Assembly: GCA_019745505.1 (NCBI GenBank)
Contig: JAIETE010000124.1
Span: 1 to 49,394, forward strand
Origin: Candidatus Obscuribacterales bacterium
Lineage (GTDB): Bacteria; Cyanobacteriota; Vampirovibrionia; Obscuribacterales; Obscuribacteraceae
Reading direction: 5' to 3'
DNA length: 49,394 nucleotides
Each line of letters opens with the position of its first letter. Position 1 is the first letter of the stretch. A program made the translations under genes and the position numbers. Under the pieces are notes generated by a model that had not been told where the DNA came from, did not search any database, and was given only the letters and a program-made list of their open reading frames with translations. Shown here one piece after another: positions 27,651 to 36,089 of the stretch.

Positions 27651-29357
27651 GTGGTTCCCGGTCCTGGCGACCGCTACCCGCAGCCGGGGCGCGATCCGAA
27701 CAACCCGTATGTCAATCCGGGATTCGAGATTGTCGATAGTGGGCGCACGATTACTCCTAAGGATAATCAGTGGCAGAAAGGCAATGAGAAAGCTGACTTT
27801 GATGCAGCGGTAAAGCGCGTCACAAATTGGGACGCCGACAATTTCCAGGGTGCATACGATGCTGCGGCTAAGAACGGCACCGGTGTGACCTTTGTGGTCG
27901 GTTCCATTAATAAGAAGGACACGCAGGACACGCTCAAGAATTTGGAGGCGTTGAAAGCGAAAAATCCAAACATGCAGATAGTTTTCCTTGATACCGACAA
28001 GATCAAGGACGACCCGAAGTATGCCGGATTGCGAGATTGGGTGCAGAAGAATACCAATAATGATGACTTGAGCTTCATGGCGCAATACAGCGTCAAGCCG
28101 GGCGAAGGCGGCAAGCCCATGGGCGACCAGCTCATAAGCACTCATTGGGGCAGCGATACTACCAGCCTGGATGAGCAGCAGAAGTACGGCAAGATGTACA
28201 CCGAGAAGTTCAAGGGGCAATTCAAAATCCCGGAAGGACAGCCGGAAGTAAAACCACAGCCGCAGCCTTCGGATACCCCGGCGGTTCCTAAAAATCCGCA
28301 GCAGGCAGCCATTGCCGAAGCCGACAAAATCAATCAGCAAGCGGTTTCTTCCGACCTGGAAAAGGTCAACGCCGCCATTGCCGAAGCTCAGAAAGCCGGT
28401 GAGGCTGGAGCAAAACAGTTGCCGGAGCTGCTTGCACAGCAGAAGAAGCTGCAGGCGATGCGTGAAGCACCGGCGCGGACGAGAAAAGAGTATGCGCAAA
28501 AACTATACGCGGATGCTGTTGCATTGAACGGCAAAGGCGATCCGGAATCGCTCAAGCAGCAGGAAGCAAGCGTTCTGGAAGCGCACAGGCAAATCAATGA
28601 TGCCAACGCCAAAGTGCCTGGCTACTTCGCTAGCGACGCGGCAAAGCAAGAGTTGAAAGCTATGGGCTATAGCGATCAGGCGATTGCAAACCTCGGCAAA
28701 GCGCCGGTGACAGGCGAGAAGAGCAAGTATTGGTTGAGTGAAAATCAGTACGGCGTGCCGGAAGCCGACAAGAAGAAGATGTACGAATCAGGCGACAGTG
28801 CCGCACTGGAAGCGGCTACTAGAGATGCTCTTGAGGCGGCAATCGCCGACGCCAAAGCCAAGGGTGTACCTCTTGTCGTCAAATACGGACTGCAAAGCTG
28901 CACCCCGTGCATTGCCATGGACAACCAGGCGATGGGTCCAACTTCCAAAGAGCTCGCCGGAAAGGCGGTCGTGGCGAATGTTGATGGACCTGCTGCGGAG
29001 CGTATCTTGCGTGAGCACGGGCATCAGATCAAGGCACCCAATGGCTTTCCATTTGTCGAGGGCTTTGACGTAAGTGATTCAGGCAACCTGAATTTAGGGC
29101 AGAACGCTCGTCTGGAAGGTCAACAGCTGACAAACAGGACATCCGAAGGCCTAGATGCTTCGCCTACGAGGACAAATATTCCGAAGATGGTCGAAGGTCT
29201 GCAAGCCGAGCGTGCTGCACGAATCGAGCGTGAAAAGCAAGCCAGCGCCGATGCCGCTAAAAAGGCTCAGGAAGCTCAGCAGCGTGTTGAGGCAGAGATG
29301 ATGCAAAAACTCAATGAGCTTATCGGCACGAATCCTTATCAATTTACTGGGCAGTAA
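27651..29357 (+). CDS. Protein with two thioredoxin-like regions
   Basis: 568 residues from GTG 27651. Region one (about 45-180) looks like a thioredoxin fold without CxxC (GTGVTFVVGSINKKDTQD, MQIVFLDTDKI). A Pro/Gln linker and a helical part follow. Region two (about 385-490) is thioredoxin-like with CTPC (Cys417, Cys420) and a later GFPFVEGFD. The last 60 residues are a charged coiled coil. No signal peptide is seen, so a cytoplasmic disulfide or redox role is likely. The start is doubtful: GTG 27651 lacks a ribosome-binding site, while the strong site at 27605-27627 serves an ATG in another frame, as if one base were lost near 27650. Confidence 0.82.
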   Translation: MVPGPGDRYPQPGRDPNNPYVNPGFEIVDSGRTITPKDNQWQKGNEKADFDAAVKRVTNWDADNFQGAYDAAAKNGTGVTFVVGSINKKDTQDTLKNLEALKAKNPNMQIVFLDTDKIKDDPKYAGLRDWVQKNTNNDDLSFMAQYSVKPGEGGKPMGDQLISTHWGSDTTSLDEQQKYGKMYTEKFKGQFKIPEGQPEVKPQPQPSDTPAVPKNPQQAAIAEADKINQQAVSSDLEKVNAAIAEAQKAGEAGAKQLPELLAQQKKLQAMREAPARTRKEYAQKLYADAVALNGKGDPESLKQQEASVLEAHRQINDANAKVPGYFASDAAKQELKAMGYSDQAIANLGKAPVTGEKSKYWLSENQYGVPEADKKKMYESGDSAALEAATRDALEAAIADAKAKGVPLVVKYGLQSCTPCIAMDNQAMGPTSKELAGKAVVANVDGPAAERILREHGHQIKAPNGFPFVEGFDVSDSGNLNLGQNARLEGQQLTNRTSEGLDASPTRTNIPKMVEGLQAERAARIEREKQASADAAKKAQEAQQRVEAEMMQKLNELIGTNPYQFTGQ

Positions 29358-29407
29358 TCGCTCTGAAGAGGCTGTTTTCGAAACTGTGCGTGCGGCCGGC
29401 GCTTTGG

Positions 29408-29472
29408 GAAGTTGCAGATCGAATCTATAGCGGACGCTCTGCGAAGTTAAGGATCAAATCTATAGCCGACGC
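29408..29472. repeat. 35-base-spaced duplication of the response regulator's 3' end
   Basis: A 30-base segment at 29443-29472, which encodes the last residues of the response regulator (GVGYRFDP, then the stop), is repeated at 29408-29437 with 25 of 30 bases identical. The outer copy reads GVRYRFDL on the same strand. This looks like the remnant of a tandem copy of an OmpR-type gene, or a local slippage duplication. Confidence 0.6.
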
Positions 29473-30118
29473 CGTGAATAGTGCGGATGCACGACTCCTG
29501 GTCGCTGCTATCTATTTTGCGCCTCAGCCTGTTTACATTGATACGAACGGCCGTGCCAGTCGCTTCCGAGTCGCTGCTCCAGACCCTGTCAATCAGCGCC
29601 TCTGCGCTGAAGACCTGCCTGGGATGGCGCATAAGGAATTCTAAAAGGGCAAACTCCTTGGGAAGCAATTGAACTTCTTGCCCTGCTTTAGTAACTATGT
29701 GCGTGATAGTGTCGAGTTCCAGATCTCTTGCTACCAGCATGTGCGTTTCGGCCATTGCCGGCCTGCGCAATAGAGCTCGTATTCTCGCAGTCAGCTCACG
29801 TGGTTGGAATGGTTTTGTCAAATAGTCGTCTGCACCGGCATCCAGCCCCTGTTCTTTGTTTTCCAGTTCGCGCATTCCAGTGAGGATCATGCAAGGAGTC
29901 TTTCCGCCGCGCGCTCGGAACTGATTGCAAACCTCCACGCCTTCCGTTCCTGGAAGTTTCCAGTCGAGAATAATCAAATCGTATTCGAAGAATTTCAGTC
30001 TATCGAGCGCTTCGCTGCCATTTACAAGGTGATCGACAAGGTAGTTCTGCGCCTTCAGGCAGTCCACAACCAGAGAGGCTATTTCATAGTCATCTTCCAC
30101 TAGGAGGATTTTTGCCAT
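29447..30118 (-). CDS. OmpR/PhoB-family response regulator
   Basis: 223 residues. The receiver domain (1-118) has acidic Asp9/Asp10, phospho-acceptor Asp52 in LIILDWKLPG, and the conserved Lys in YLTKPFQP. The C-terminal winged helix (about 128-222) ends with the family motif RTIHGVGYRFDP. Such proteins bind direct repeats with a period of 10-11 bases when phosphorylated. It reads away from the pseudopilin set, and the sensor kinase at 34492 on the far side of that set is the natural partner. TGAAAC repeats with an 11-base period lie upstream of the pseudopilin genes and are candidate binding sites. Confidence 0.96.
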   Translation of the reverse strand: MAKILLVEDDYEIASLVVDCLKAQNYLVDHLVNGSEALDRLKFFEYDLIILDWKLPGTEGVEVCNQFRARGGKTPCMILTGMRELENKEQGLDAGADDYLTKPFQPRELTARIRALLRRPAMAETHMLVARDLELDTITHIVTKAGQEVQLLPKEFALLEFLMRHPRQVFSAEALIDRVWSSDSEATGTAVRINVNRLRRKIDSSDQESCIRTIHGVGYRFDP

Positions 30119-30370
30119 CTATTTATTCAATGCTTCGTCGCCGCGTGGTCCGTAAAGACTTCAAGGTTGTCTAAATCATCGCCCATTATAGAAGAAGTGA
30201 ACATTCGGTCAATAACGCGTTGAGTCGCAGTCGGCTATTCGGACACGAATATCAGTCTTTCCTGAAGTCTTTTCTGCCCAATCTTCAGAGCATAGTTACA
30301 GTTTCAAATCGCAGGCTCATTTACAACGACGCTTGGCATTGTCGCTTTTCGTTTGTGAGCTTTTTGGCGC

Positions 30371-30436
30371 TGAAACTAAATTGAAACATTTACGAAAACA
30401 ATCCGATACGGCCGGCGCGCATTGTAGCTGTATAGA
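30371..30436 (+). promoter_or_regulatory. TGAAAC direct repeats, 11-base period (site 1), with -10 box
   Basis: TGAAACTAAAT (30371-30381), TGAAACATTTA (30382-30392) and a weaker CGAAAACAATC (30393-30403) stand in tandem. A -10-like TATAGA is at 30431-30436, 60 bases from the first repeat. The pattern is typical of OmpR/PhoB-family operators and recurs at 31416 and 31982. It lies in the 350-base gap between the divergent response regulator and the 30469 gene; nothing else was recognised in that gap. Confidence 0.5.
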
Positions 30437-30468
30437 CCGCGCCCACCAATTTATCGGAGATAAAGATT

Positions 30469-30900
30469 ATGGACCTCAATATAAACAGAAAACAGAATAT
30501 CTATCTTGGAGTCGATCAAGCCGCACACCTCGGTCATAACGATGCCAGGAAAAACCTCATGCATCACTGGATTTCGAATATCGATGAAGTGAATTTGCGC
30601 CGTACTAATTCCTCGCGGCAGCGGCAAACATTCTCACCTTTGACTGCTCAAGACTTTGGTGAGAATGCTGCACTCGAACTTAGAAGGTTGAATGAGGAGC
30701 GCTGCTCTCTGGCGAAGTCGATGGGGCTGCAGCAAGAAGCCTGCAACGAAACGGCGGCGGTCGAAGAAAATCGTCTGAATTTCGACCTTATTCGAGCCGC
30801 CAGTATGGCCCCCGAGACCACCAAGAAGAGCGATCGCTGGAGTTGGCTGCATTTGGTGTTTCCTTTTCAAGTTTTTAGCAAACTGAGACATACAGCGTAA
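30469..30900 (+). CDS. Hypothetical protein, first gene of the pseudopilin set
   Basis: 143 residues with GGAG nine bases before the ATG. The protein is charged and probably helical (ALELRRLNEERCSLAKSMGL), with a short aromatic segment near the C-terminus (WSWLHLVFPFQVFSKL) that may associate with the membrane. There is no signal peptide. It is 11 bases upstream of a TadE-like gene, so the two are one transcript. No family is recognised. It follows the first TGAAAC repeat site. Confidence 0.7.
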   Translation: MDLNINRKQNIYLGVDQAAHLGHNDARKNLMHHWISNIDEVNLRRTNSSRQRQTFSPLTAQDFGENAALELRRLNEERCSLAKSMGLQQEACNETAAVEENRLNFDLIRAASMAPETTKKSDRWSWLHLVFPFQVFSKLRHTA

Positions 30901-30911
30901 GGAGAAGGATC

Positions 30912-31403
30912 ATGAAAAATGCTGTTTTGAGTAGAAGGAAACGAGCACAGAACGGGCATTGTATTGCCGAATTTGGTCCTGCTTTATTTCTCGGGATCGT
31001 TGGCTTTTTCATGCCATCCTTTGCCTTGATTTTCCTTGGCGTCGACTATTTTTCTTGTTACGAGTTGAACGACCTGGAGACCAGCGAAGCATGCAAAGTT
31101 TCCCAGACCGCCGCTGAGTCGAAAACCAGCCCTCTGGTAACGGTGATGAAACGCTGGGAGTCGAGCGGATTGGGGCGATTTGTCAACCCCGTCGAAGATC
31201 CTGTGACCAAAGTGAATTATGTGGAGTCGCCGGACTTTGGCGATAAATCCAGAGACATATATGTCACCGTCACCACCACCGTGAAGTGTCGCCCCTTTAT
31301 CAATGTGCCGCTACTCAAGGACATTGCCGGAGTAGGAGCTCCAATGACGCTGACCTTGGCCAATCAATCTTTCTGCGAATACCCATCAATCGCCAAGAAA
31401 TAG
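30912..31403 (+). CDS. TadE-like pseudopilin
   Basis: 163 residues, with GGAGAAGGATC before the ATG. The N-terminus (RRKRAQNGHCIAEFGPALF) has a basic leader, Gly15 and a Glu five residues later (Glu20), followed by one long hydrophobic helix. This is the TadE/prepilin arrangement, in which a prepilin peptidase cuts after Gly. The outer part has four Cys (Cys in SCYEL, EACKVS, VKCRPF and SFCEYP) that could form two disulfides. The family builds or caps Tad/Flp pili, but no pilus ATPase is present here. Confidence 0.8.
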   Translation: MKNAVLSRRKRAQNGHCIAEFGPALFLGIVGFFMPSFALIFLGVDYFSCYELNDLETSEACKVSQTAAESKTSPLVTVMKRWESSGLGRFVNPVEDPVTKVNYVESPDFGDKSRDIYVTVTTTVKCRPFINVPLLKDIAGVGAPMTLTLANQSFCEYPSIAKK

Positions 31404-31415
31404 CTCGACGGTCCA

Positions 31416-31470
31416 TGAAACAAAACTGAAACCAACCTGATTCTTGTCTGATAAGCCTTGCAAATAGTAT
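31416..31470 (+). promoter_or_regulatory. TGAAAC direct repeats, 11-base period (site 2), with -10 box
   Basis: Four units start with TGA every 11 bases: TGAAACAAAAC (31416), TGAAACCAACC (31427), TGATTCTTGTC (31438) and TGATAAGCCTT (31449). A -10-like TAGTAT follows at 31465-31470, 16 bases from the start of the last unit. The next gene starts at 31504. The same spacing is found at 31982. Confidence 0.6.
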
Positions 31471-31503
31471 GGCTGCATGGACAGCACCATTGGAGATACG
31501 AAA

Positions 31504-31944
31504 ATGTCTAAGCAAAAACAAATTTCTAGATTTCGGCGACCCTCCAGTCACTACGGAAGATGCAGAGGCTCGGCATTACTTGAAGTTGTTACTATAGCGA
31601 TCGCTGTTTTGTTTCCACTTCTGTACCTGAGCCTGGATGTAACAGCAGTGTTGATAGGTTATTTGCAGAGTGTGCACGTTGCCAAAGATGCAGCGCGTGC
31701 AGCGGCCAGTCATTCCAGTCAGTCAATTGCAGAGGAAGCTGCAGACTTCCGCTTCAAAATCGTAAGACCTAATGCAATGGTTTCCAATCTGCAGATGGTT
31801 GGCTTTGACTTCATTCCGGACAGGTCGGTCGACGTGAAGGCACTTGCGGACGTTAAGTTGCCGGCGCCGCTGCCTGAGCTTTCCGTCGTAAAACTCAAAG
31901 CCCACGCCCTTGTCCCTATTTTTTCATCCTCCGTAACTCTTTAG
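31504..31944 (+). CDS. TadE-like pseudopilin
   Basis: 146 residues from ATG 31504, chosen over ATG 31477 because GGAG lies nine bases before it. The N-terminus (RRPSSHYGRCRGSALLEVVT) has Gly22 with Glu27 five residues later, then a hydrophobic helix (IAIAVLFPLLYLSLDVTAVLIG), as in TadE. The part outside the membrane (about 55-146) begins with an Ala/Ser-rich helix (VAKDAARAAASHS), typical of TadE-like proteins. It has its own repeat-type promoter and is probably controlled with its neighbours. Confidence 0.8.
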   Translation: MSKQKQISRFRRPSSHYGRCRGSALLEVVTIAIAVLFPLLYLSLDVTAVLIGYLQSVHVAKDAARAAASHSSQSIAEEAADFRFKIVRPNAMVSNLQMVGFDFIPDRSVDVKALADVKLPAPLPELSVVKLKAHALVPIFSSSVTL

Positions 31945-31981
31945 TCGGGCGGATTCTTGCAAAGAGTGCGTGATTCATTTT

Positions 31982-32025
31982 TGAAACAAATCTGTTTCTT
32001 CTCTGACATGCACCGCGAATAGATT
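31982..32025 (+). promoter_or_regulatory. TGAAAC direct repeats, 11-base period (site 3), with -10 box
   Basis: Units TGAAACAAATC (31982), TGTTTCTTCTC (31993) and TGACATGCACC (32004) are followed by a -10-like TAGATT at 32020-32025, 16 bases from the start of the last unit. Site 2 has one more unit and its -10 is 11 bases further from the first, so the distance from the last unit is the same. The next gene starts at 32083. Confidence 0.55.
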
Positions 32026-32082
32026 GGATCTCAGAGACCGGTTCTGGAAGAGAAAACAAAGAAGATTCATAAGGAGCAGATT

Positions 32083-32649
32083 ATGTCAATTACACTCAAA
32101 ACACCGAGAAAGCAGCTGCGCAACGCATCGCTCGGTCTTATAGGCATCTCTTTTCTGACCACTACTTTCACATCTGCCGCCGGCGCTTCCGGCTCGACGA
32201 CGGTACCTCCTGAGGTCGAGTCGATTAGATCTCAACTGTTGCAGTATTACCAGCAACAGTCACAAGCGCTCCGGCAGCCGAATCCGGTGAATTTCTGGCA
32301 GAAGGTGTCGATGGCTCCGACCAGCTTCCCGGCGCCGATTTTTTCGGGAACGGAGACTGTCTTCATCATGCCGAGAATGCCTCAAGGCATTAAGGGTTTG
32401 CAGAGCGTTCATCAGATGATGTTGCGCACCAAGGACCGCCCCAATTTGGTCGCAGCCTGGTATGAAAGCCGGCTGACTTCCTCGGGCTTCAAGCTCAATA
32501 CCGAAGGGCCTAAGGTCAATAGACCCGGAGTTTATGTATTCAGAGCGGAGTCCGGCAAATACACATGCAATGTTTGCGTGACCGGCCGCAGCGATGCCGA
32601 GCCTGATACCACCATCAATATCACGACGTTAGAGAAGCCCGCTGTCTGA
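32083..32649 (+). CDS. Exported protein of unknown function
   Basis: 188 residues with a strong ribosome-binding site (AAGGAG). The N-terminus is basic, then hydrophobic (LGLIGISFLTTTFTSAAGAS), a probable signal peptide cut near residue 36. The mature part has a Gln-rich helix (QLLQYYQQQSQALRQ) and a domain with LVAAWYESRLTSSGF, similar in style to proteins that measure or bind peptides at the surface, but I cannot name a family. Two Cys lie close together (YTCNVCV). It is 63 bases before the TadG-like gene and shares the promoter at site 3. Confidence 0.75.
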   Translation: MSITLKTPRKQLRNASLGLIGISFLTTTFTSAAGASGSTTVPPEVESIRSQLLQYYQQQSQALRQPNPVNFWQKVSMAPTSFPAPIFSGTETVFIMPRMPQGIKGLQSVHQMMLRTKDRPNLVAAWYESRLTSSGFKLNTEGPKVNRPGVYVFRAESGKYTCNVCVTGRSDAEPDTTINITTLEKPAV

Positions 32650-32712
32650 GGCGGTTTCACGTCCAATCGGAAGCCATCAAATTTCTAAAACACTATTTGC
32701 GGAGTAAAAACC

Positions 32713-34329
32713 ATGTTAAGCGCTAGAAGTAGATTACACAGAAGTGCAAGATCGAGATCTGCATACTCTAGAGGAGACCGAGGTTCCAGTGGTGCAATCA
32801 TTATCGCCATGTCTCTTGTTTTGATTGCCGTCATTTTCGGATGTTTTCAAATCATGCGCCTGATCGGCGCGTCGGCCGAGACGAGGCGGGGCGTAGAGTC
32901 CGGTGCGCTGGGTGTAGGAAAAGACGTGTTTTGCGCCAAATCGCTGAAATTGAGCAAGTCGGAATTGAAAGAAGACCAGAAATTGTTCCTCGATGTGGCG
33001 GACTCCAACAGAGATTTGTCTCTGGCCAACATCAATCGAGCCTGGGGACAAGCGCTGCTGGTCGGGCTCAACGTGGAGGACATGTACAAAAAGGGCGAAT
33101 TGCTCTTTCAAGCAAGAGTAAATGCCGGTCATACATTTGATATGGCGAAAGATCTCAGCGATCGCCTGGCGAAAAAGCTGACTAATCAAGCAAATCTCTA
33201 TCCGCTGTTCAATCAGATTTCCCAACAAAATCATGCCACCATTCTCGGTGCAAACGCCGTCATTAACGCTGTTCCCGGCGCTCAATGGAGAACGGCATTG
33301 ACAGACCGCGGAGAGGCATCAAACATCTCGGTCACGCCCGAGCAGCTGCCGGGCGCCAGTCCGTTCAAATTTGTAAAAGGAAAGGATGGAAAGTCCTATA
33401 TTCCCGGATATGAGCCAATTTCAGTTCTCGGCTATTCTTACAACTTCGTTCCGTTCAAGAGCGGCGAAAGAAATCGTCTCATCGACTCTTACACATTCGA
33501 CTCGAATACCCTCAGCGCCAAGCCGTTTCCACAAAACCCAAATCCTGTGCCTAATGCATTTTCAGTCGAGGGCACTTCGGCGAATGCCAATCAGACAGGA
33601 ACGCGCTCGGTGGCTTTTGTTCAGTGCAATCCACAGCGCGCCTTCCCGCTGGAAATTCCTCAGGGATTTATCAAGGTTCACCTGAAAAATACTGCCTGGA
33701 AGCAGTTCAACCTCAGCTTCAGTGAGGACGGCTATAACTCCTTTCCGGAAGTAGGTTTTGAGAAGCCCGTTGGAGCCGGCCTGGGCACATTGGAACCGCT
33801 GGTAGGCCTGGGCATGGAATATCTTCCGCCCTCTTTGTATAAAGCGATTTATTCGCTTCCCGCGCCCTTCGGAGACTACGGCAAAATCGACAGTTCGTTG
33901 TTGCAACGCTGCCGTGAAATCAAACAAGACTGCACCCAGAAGGAACTCGAACAAGCGCTCTGGTTGTGCCCTACTCTTCCGGGCGTTGACGACTACATAA
34001 TCTTCCGGGTCAAAGATACGCTAATCGCTCTGCCGTATCCCGGTGCTCTCAATCAACTGGTCGACTTTGTTTTCAATCTCAATACCGGCGCAGACGGTAA
34101 AGCGACCCAGTATGGTACGGAATTCGCGGCTTTCCTGCCGAATTTCACCTTCCCGATTCTCAATCCGGATCCAGGAGCCATTCCTGTTCCGATCTTCTTC
34201 GGTACTTTCGAGACGGGTAAAGAGGATTGGACGCCGGGATCGGGATACAACGGTTGCCTGGGAGAGTTGTCGATAGAACGCAACACCGTCGTCTGTGACT
34301 TCGGAATCTGCATACCTCCGGTACCCTAA
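32713..34329 (+). CDS. TadG-like large pseudopilin-associated protein
   Basis: 538 residues. The N-terminus (RGDRGSSGAIIIAMSLVLI) and one transmembrane helix are TadG-like, and ETRRGVESGALGVGKDVFC follows, as in proteins with a Flp/TadE/TadG N-terminus. The remaining 460 residues should lie outside the inner membrane. They are rich in Pro, Phe and Asn, with paired Cys near the C-terminus (RCREIKQDC, LWLCP, YNGCLG, VCDFGIC). I see no von Willebrand A motif. GGAG precedes the ATG. It is the last gene of the pseudopilin set. Confidence 0.75.
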   Translation: MLSARSRLHRSARSRSAYSRGDRGSSGAIIIAMSLVLIAVIFGCFQIMRLIGASAETRRGVESGALGVGKDVFCAKSLKLSKSELKEDQKLFLDVADSNRDLSLANINRAWGQALLVGLNVEDMYKKGELLFQARVNAGHTFDMAKDLSDRLAKKLTNQANLYPLFNQISQQNHATILGANAVINAVPGAQWRTALTDRGEASNISVTPEQLPGASPFKFVKGKDGKSYIPGYEPISVLGYSYNFVPFKSGERNRLIDSYTFDSNTLSAKPFPQNPNPVPNAFSVEGTSANANQTGTRSVAFVQCNPQRAFPLEIPQGFIKVHLKNTAWKQFNLSFSEDGYNSFPEVGFEKPVGAGLGTLEPLVGLGMEYLPPSLYKAIYSLPAPFGDYGKIDSSLLQRCREIKQDCTQKELEQALWLCPTLPGVDDYIIFRVKDTLIALPYPGALNQLVDFVFNLNTGADGKATQYGTEFAAFLPNFTFPILNPDPGAIPVPIFFGTFETGKEDWTPGSGYNGCLGELSIERNTVVCDFGICIPPVP

Positions 34330-34369
34330 GACGGCGGCAAGACACCGATGGCGAAAGTCGTTAGAGCGA

Positions 34370-34400
34370 GCAAAAGGGCTGCTGGGTGCGGCCCCTTTGC
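34370..34400 (+). terminator. Terminator hairpin after the pseudopilin set
   Basis: The arms 34370-34382 and 34388-34400 pair over 13 positions with one mismatch and one G-U pair around a TGGGT loop. GCTTTGTCTC follows. It lies between the TadG-like stop and the kinase start, which also argues against starting the kinase upstream at 34348. Confidence 0.5.
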
Positions 34401-34491
34401 GCTTTGTCTCACCAATTTTGGCCGGCGCCAGCAATTCTGGCTACAATTTGCTGGTTGGCCCTTCTGGGCATACACTTCCGAGATCTTTGGC

Positions 34492-36024
34492 ATGCTGAAG
34501 AGAATGACACTGGTGCAGAAAGGGGCGTTGCTTGTAGCGACTCTGTTCGTGTTCGAGCTGTCTTTTATCTCCTTGCTCATTTTCGTCAATAACAACAGCG
34601 AACTGAGTTTGAGCATGGAGAGGCGAGCCACCGAGATTATTGCTCACATAGCTAAGCTGCACCGCTTTCTCGACGATGCCGTTACGTCGATGGCCAGTAT
34701 TGAGTATTCCGGTGATAATCCGGCAGATAGAAGAAAGATTGAAAAAGCGCAAGAGTCCTTGTTGCAGGAGGTGGCGGCTCTAAAGGCAAGTGTGAAAGGT
34801 GATCCGGCGGAAGGTGAAATCGTCAATCGGTTCGATAAGTATGTCAGCGAGGTCAAGCAGGTCTCCAGTTCATTTCTCGAGAGTCTGCAAGAGGGCAAAA
34901 AGAACATAAAATCGGATGAACTGGTCAGGTTGCTCAGGATGGCGCACGAGATAGAACCTGAGCACGAAGCCTTATTGAAGGTATACGAGACAGAACAGAA
35001 GAATCGTTACCTGGAAGGGAAGGTCAGGCGTCGGCGCCTCATCACATTGATGTGGTGCGGAGTGGTTCTCAATATCATTTTTGCCGTGGGCTGCCTGGAG
35101 TTTTTCGGTAAGGTAATCGGCAGAAGGCTGAGAATCATGATCGACAATATCGCCCGGCTCGAGAAGAAGGTCGAGCTGAATCCGATTATGGGTCACGGTC
35201 AAGATGAGATAGAAGTCGTCGATCGCCGATTTCATCAAATGGCGGATGAATTAGTAGAGGCTGAAAAGCAGTTTCGTGAAGTGGAAAAATTGAAGCACGA
35301 ATTTGTCACGATGATCAGCCACGATCTGCGAGCTCCGCTGACGTCGCTGCAATTCACGCTTGGATTGCTGAAAGACGGCACCTATGGACAGATAAACGAC
35401 GACGGACGCCAGAAAATTCAGAAGGCGGAAGGAAGTGTACGCAGGCTGGTCCATCTGATCAACGATCTGCTCGATCTGGAGAAGATGGGTTCGGGCAATA
35501 TGAAACTCGATATAGAGGAGTTTTTCATTGATGAGCTTTTCAGTGATTCGATTGCCGGCGTCTCCGGCATGGCTGAATCAAAAGGCATAACCCTGGAGAC
35601 GCAAAGTATTCCGGACATGATTGTCGAGGGTGACAGGAAAAGATTGATTCAGGTCTTTGTCAATTTGCTTTCCAATGCAGTGAAGTTCTCTCCGCCGGGC
35701 TCGACTGTATTACTGTCGGCAGAAGAAGAGGGCTCGGGCTTTCTAAAATTGAGTGTTAGCGATGAGGGACCAGGAATTCCAGAAGAGTTCCAATCAGTTG
35801 TGTTTGAGCGATTCAAGCAAGTTGAGAATGGATCTCAGCCGGTGATGAACAGCACCGGATTGGGATTGGCGATAGCCAAGTCTATAACCGAATTGCACAG
35901 TGGAATTATCGGAGTGAACAGCAGAGACAGAAAGGGCAGCACTTTCTGGGTGCGGCTGCCTACCGAGGCGTCCGGACTTTCGAATTCAAAAACCGGTATG
36001 CGCAGAATTTCGTCCCATTCTTAG
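34492..36024 (+). CDS. Membrane sensor histidine kinase
   Basis: 510 residues from ATG 34492. An in-frame ATG at 34348 would put a terminator hairpin and a Cys/Trp-rich stretch into the protein, so it is rejected. Transmembrane segments lie at about 9-34 and 182-206, with a helical sensor region between them. Then come HAMP (about 207-260), HisKA with MISHDLRAPLTSLQ (His277), and HATPase_c with NLLSNAVKFSPPG, DEGPGIPEEF and STGLGLAIAKS. It should phosphorylate a response regulator, most simply the OmpR-type one at 29447 on the other side of the pseudopilin set. Confidence 0.95.
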   Translation: MLKRMTLVQKGALLVATLFVFELSFISLLIFVNNNSELSLSMERRATEIIAHIAKLHRFLDDAVTSMASIEYSGDNPADRRKIEKAQESLLQEVAALKASVKGDPAEGEIVNRFDKYVSEVKQVSSSFLESLQEGKKNIKSDELVRLLRMAHEIEPEHEALLKVYETEQKNRYLEGKVRRRRLITLMWCGVVLNIIFAVGCLEFFGKVIGRRLRIMIDNIARLEKKVELNPIMGHGQDEIEVVDRRFHQMADELVEAEKQFREVEKLKHEFVTMISHDLRAPLTSLQFTLGLLKDGTYGQINDDGRQKIQKAEGSVRRLVHLINDLLDLEKMGSGNMKLDIEEFFIDELFSDSIAGVSGMAESKGITLETQSIPDMIVEGDRKRLIQVFVNLLSNAVKFSPPGSTVLLSAEEEGSGFLKLSVSDEGPGIPEEFQSVVFERFKQVENGSQPVMNSTGLGLAIAKSITELHSGIIGVNSRDRKGSTFWVRLPTEASGLSNSKTGMRRISSHS

Positions 36025-36089
36025 TGAGCGGATTTCCTGCCGCTCGGCTTGCGCTCTGAATGAAAGAACTACTTGCGTCTTGATTTCGC

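Noticed and set aside
34348-34491. Upstream start for the histidine kinase
   Set aside because: It would translate a terminator hairpin and adds a segment foreign to the family. ATG 34492 gives a normal membrane-anchored start.
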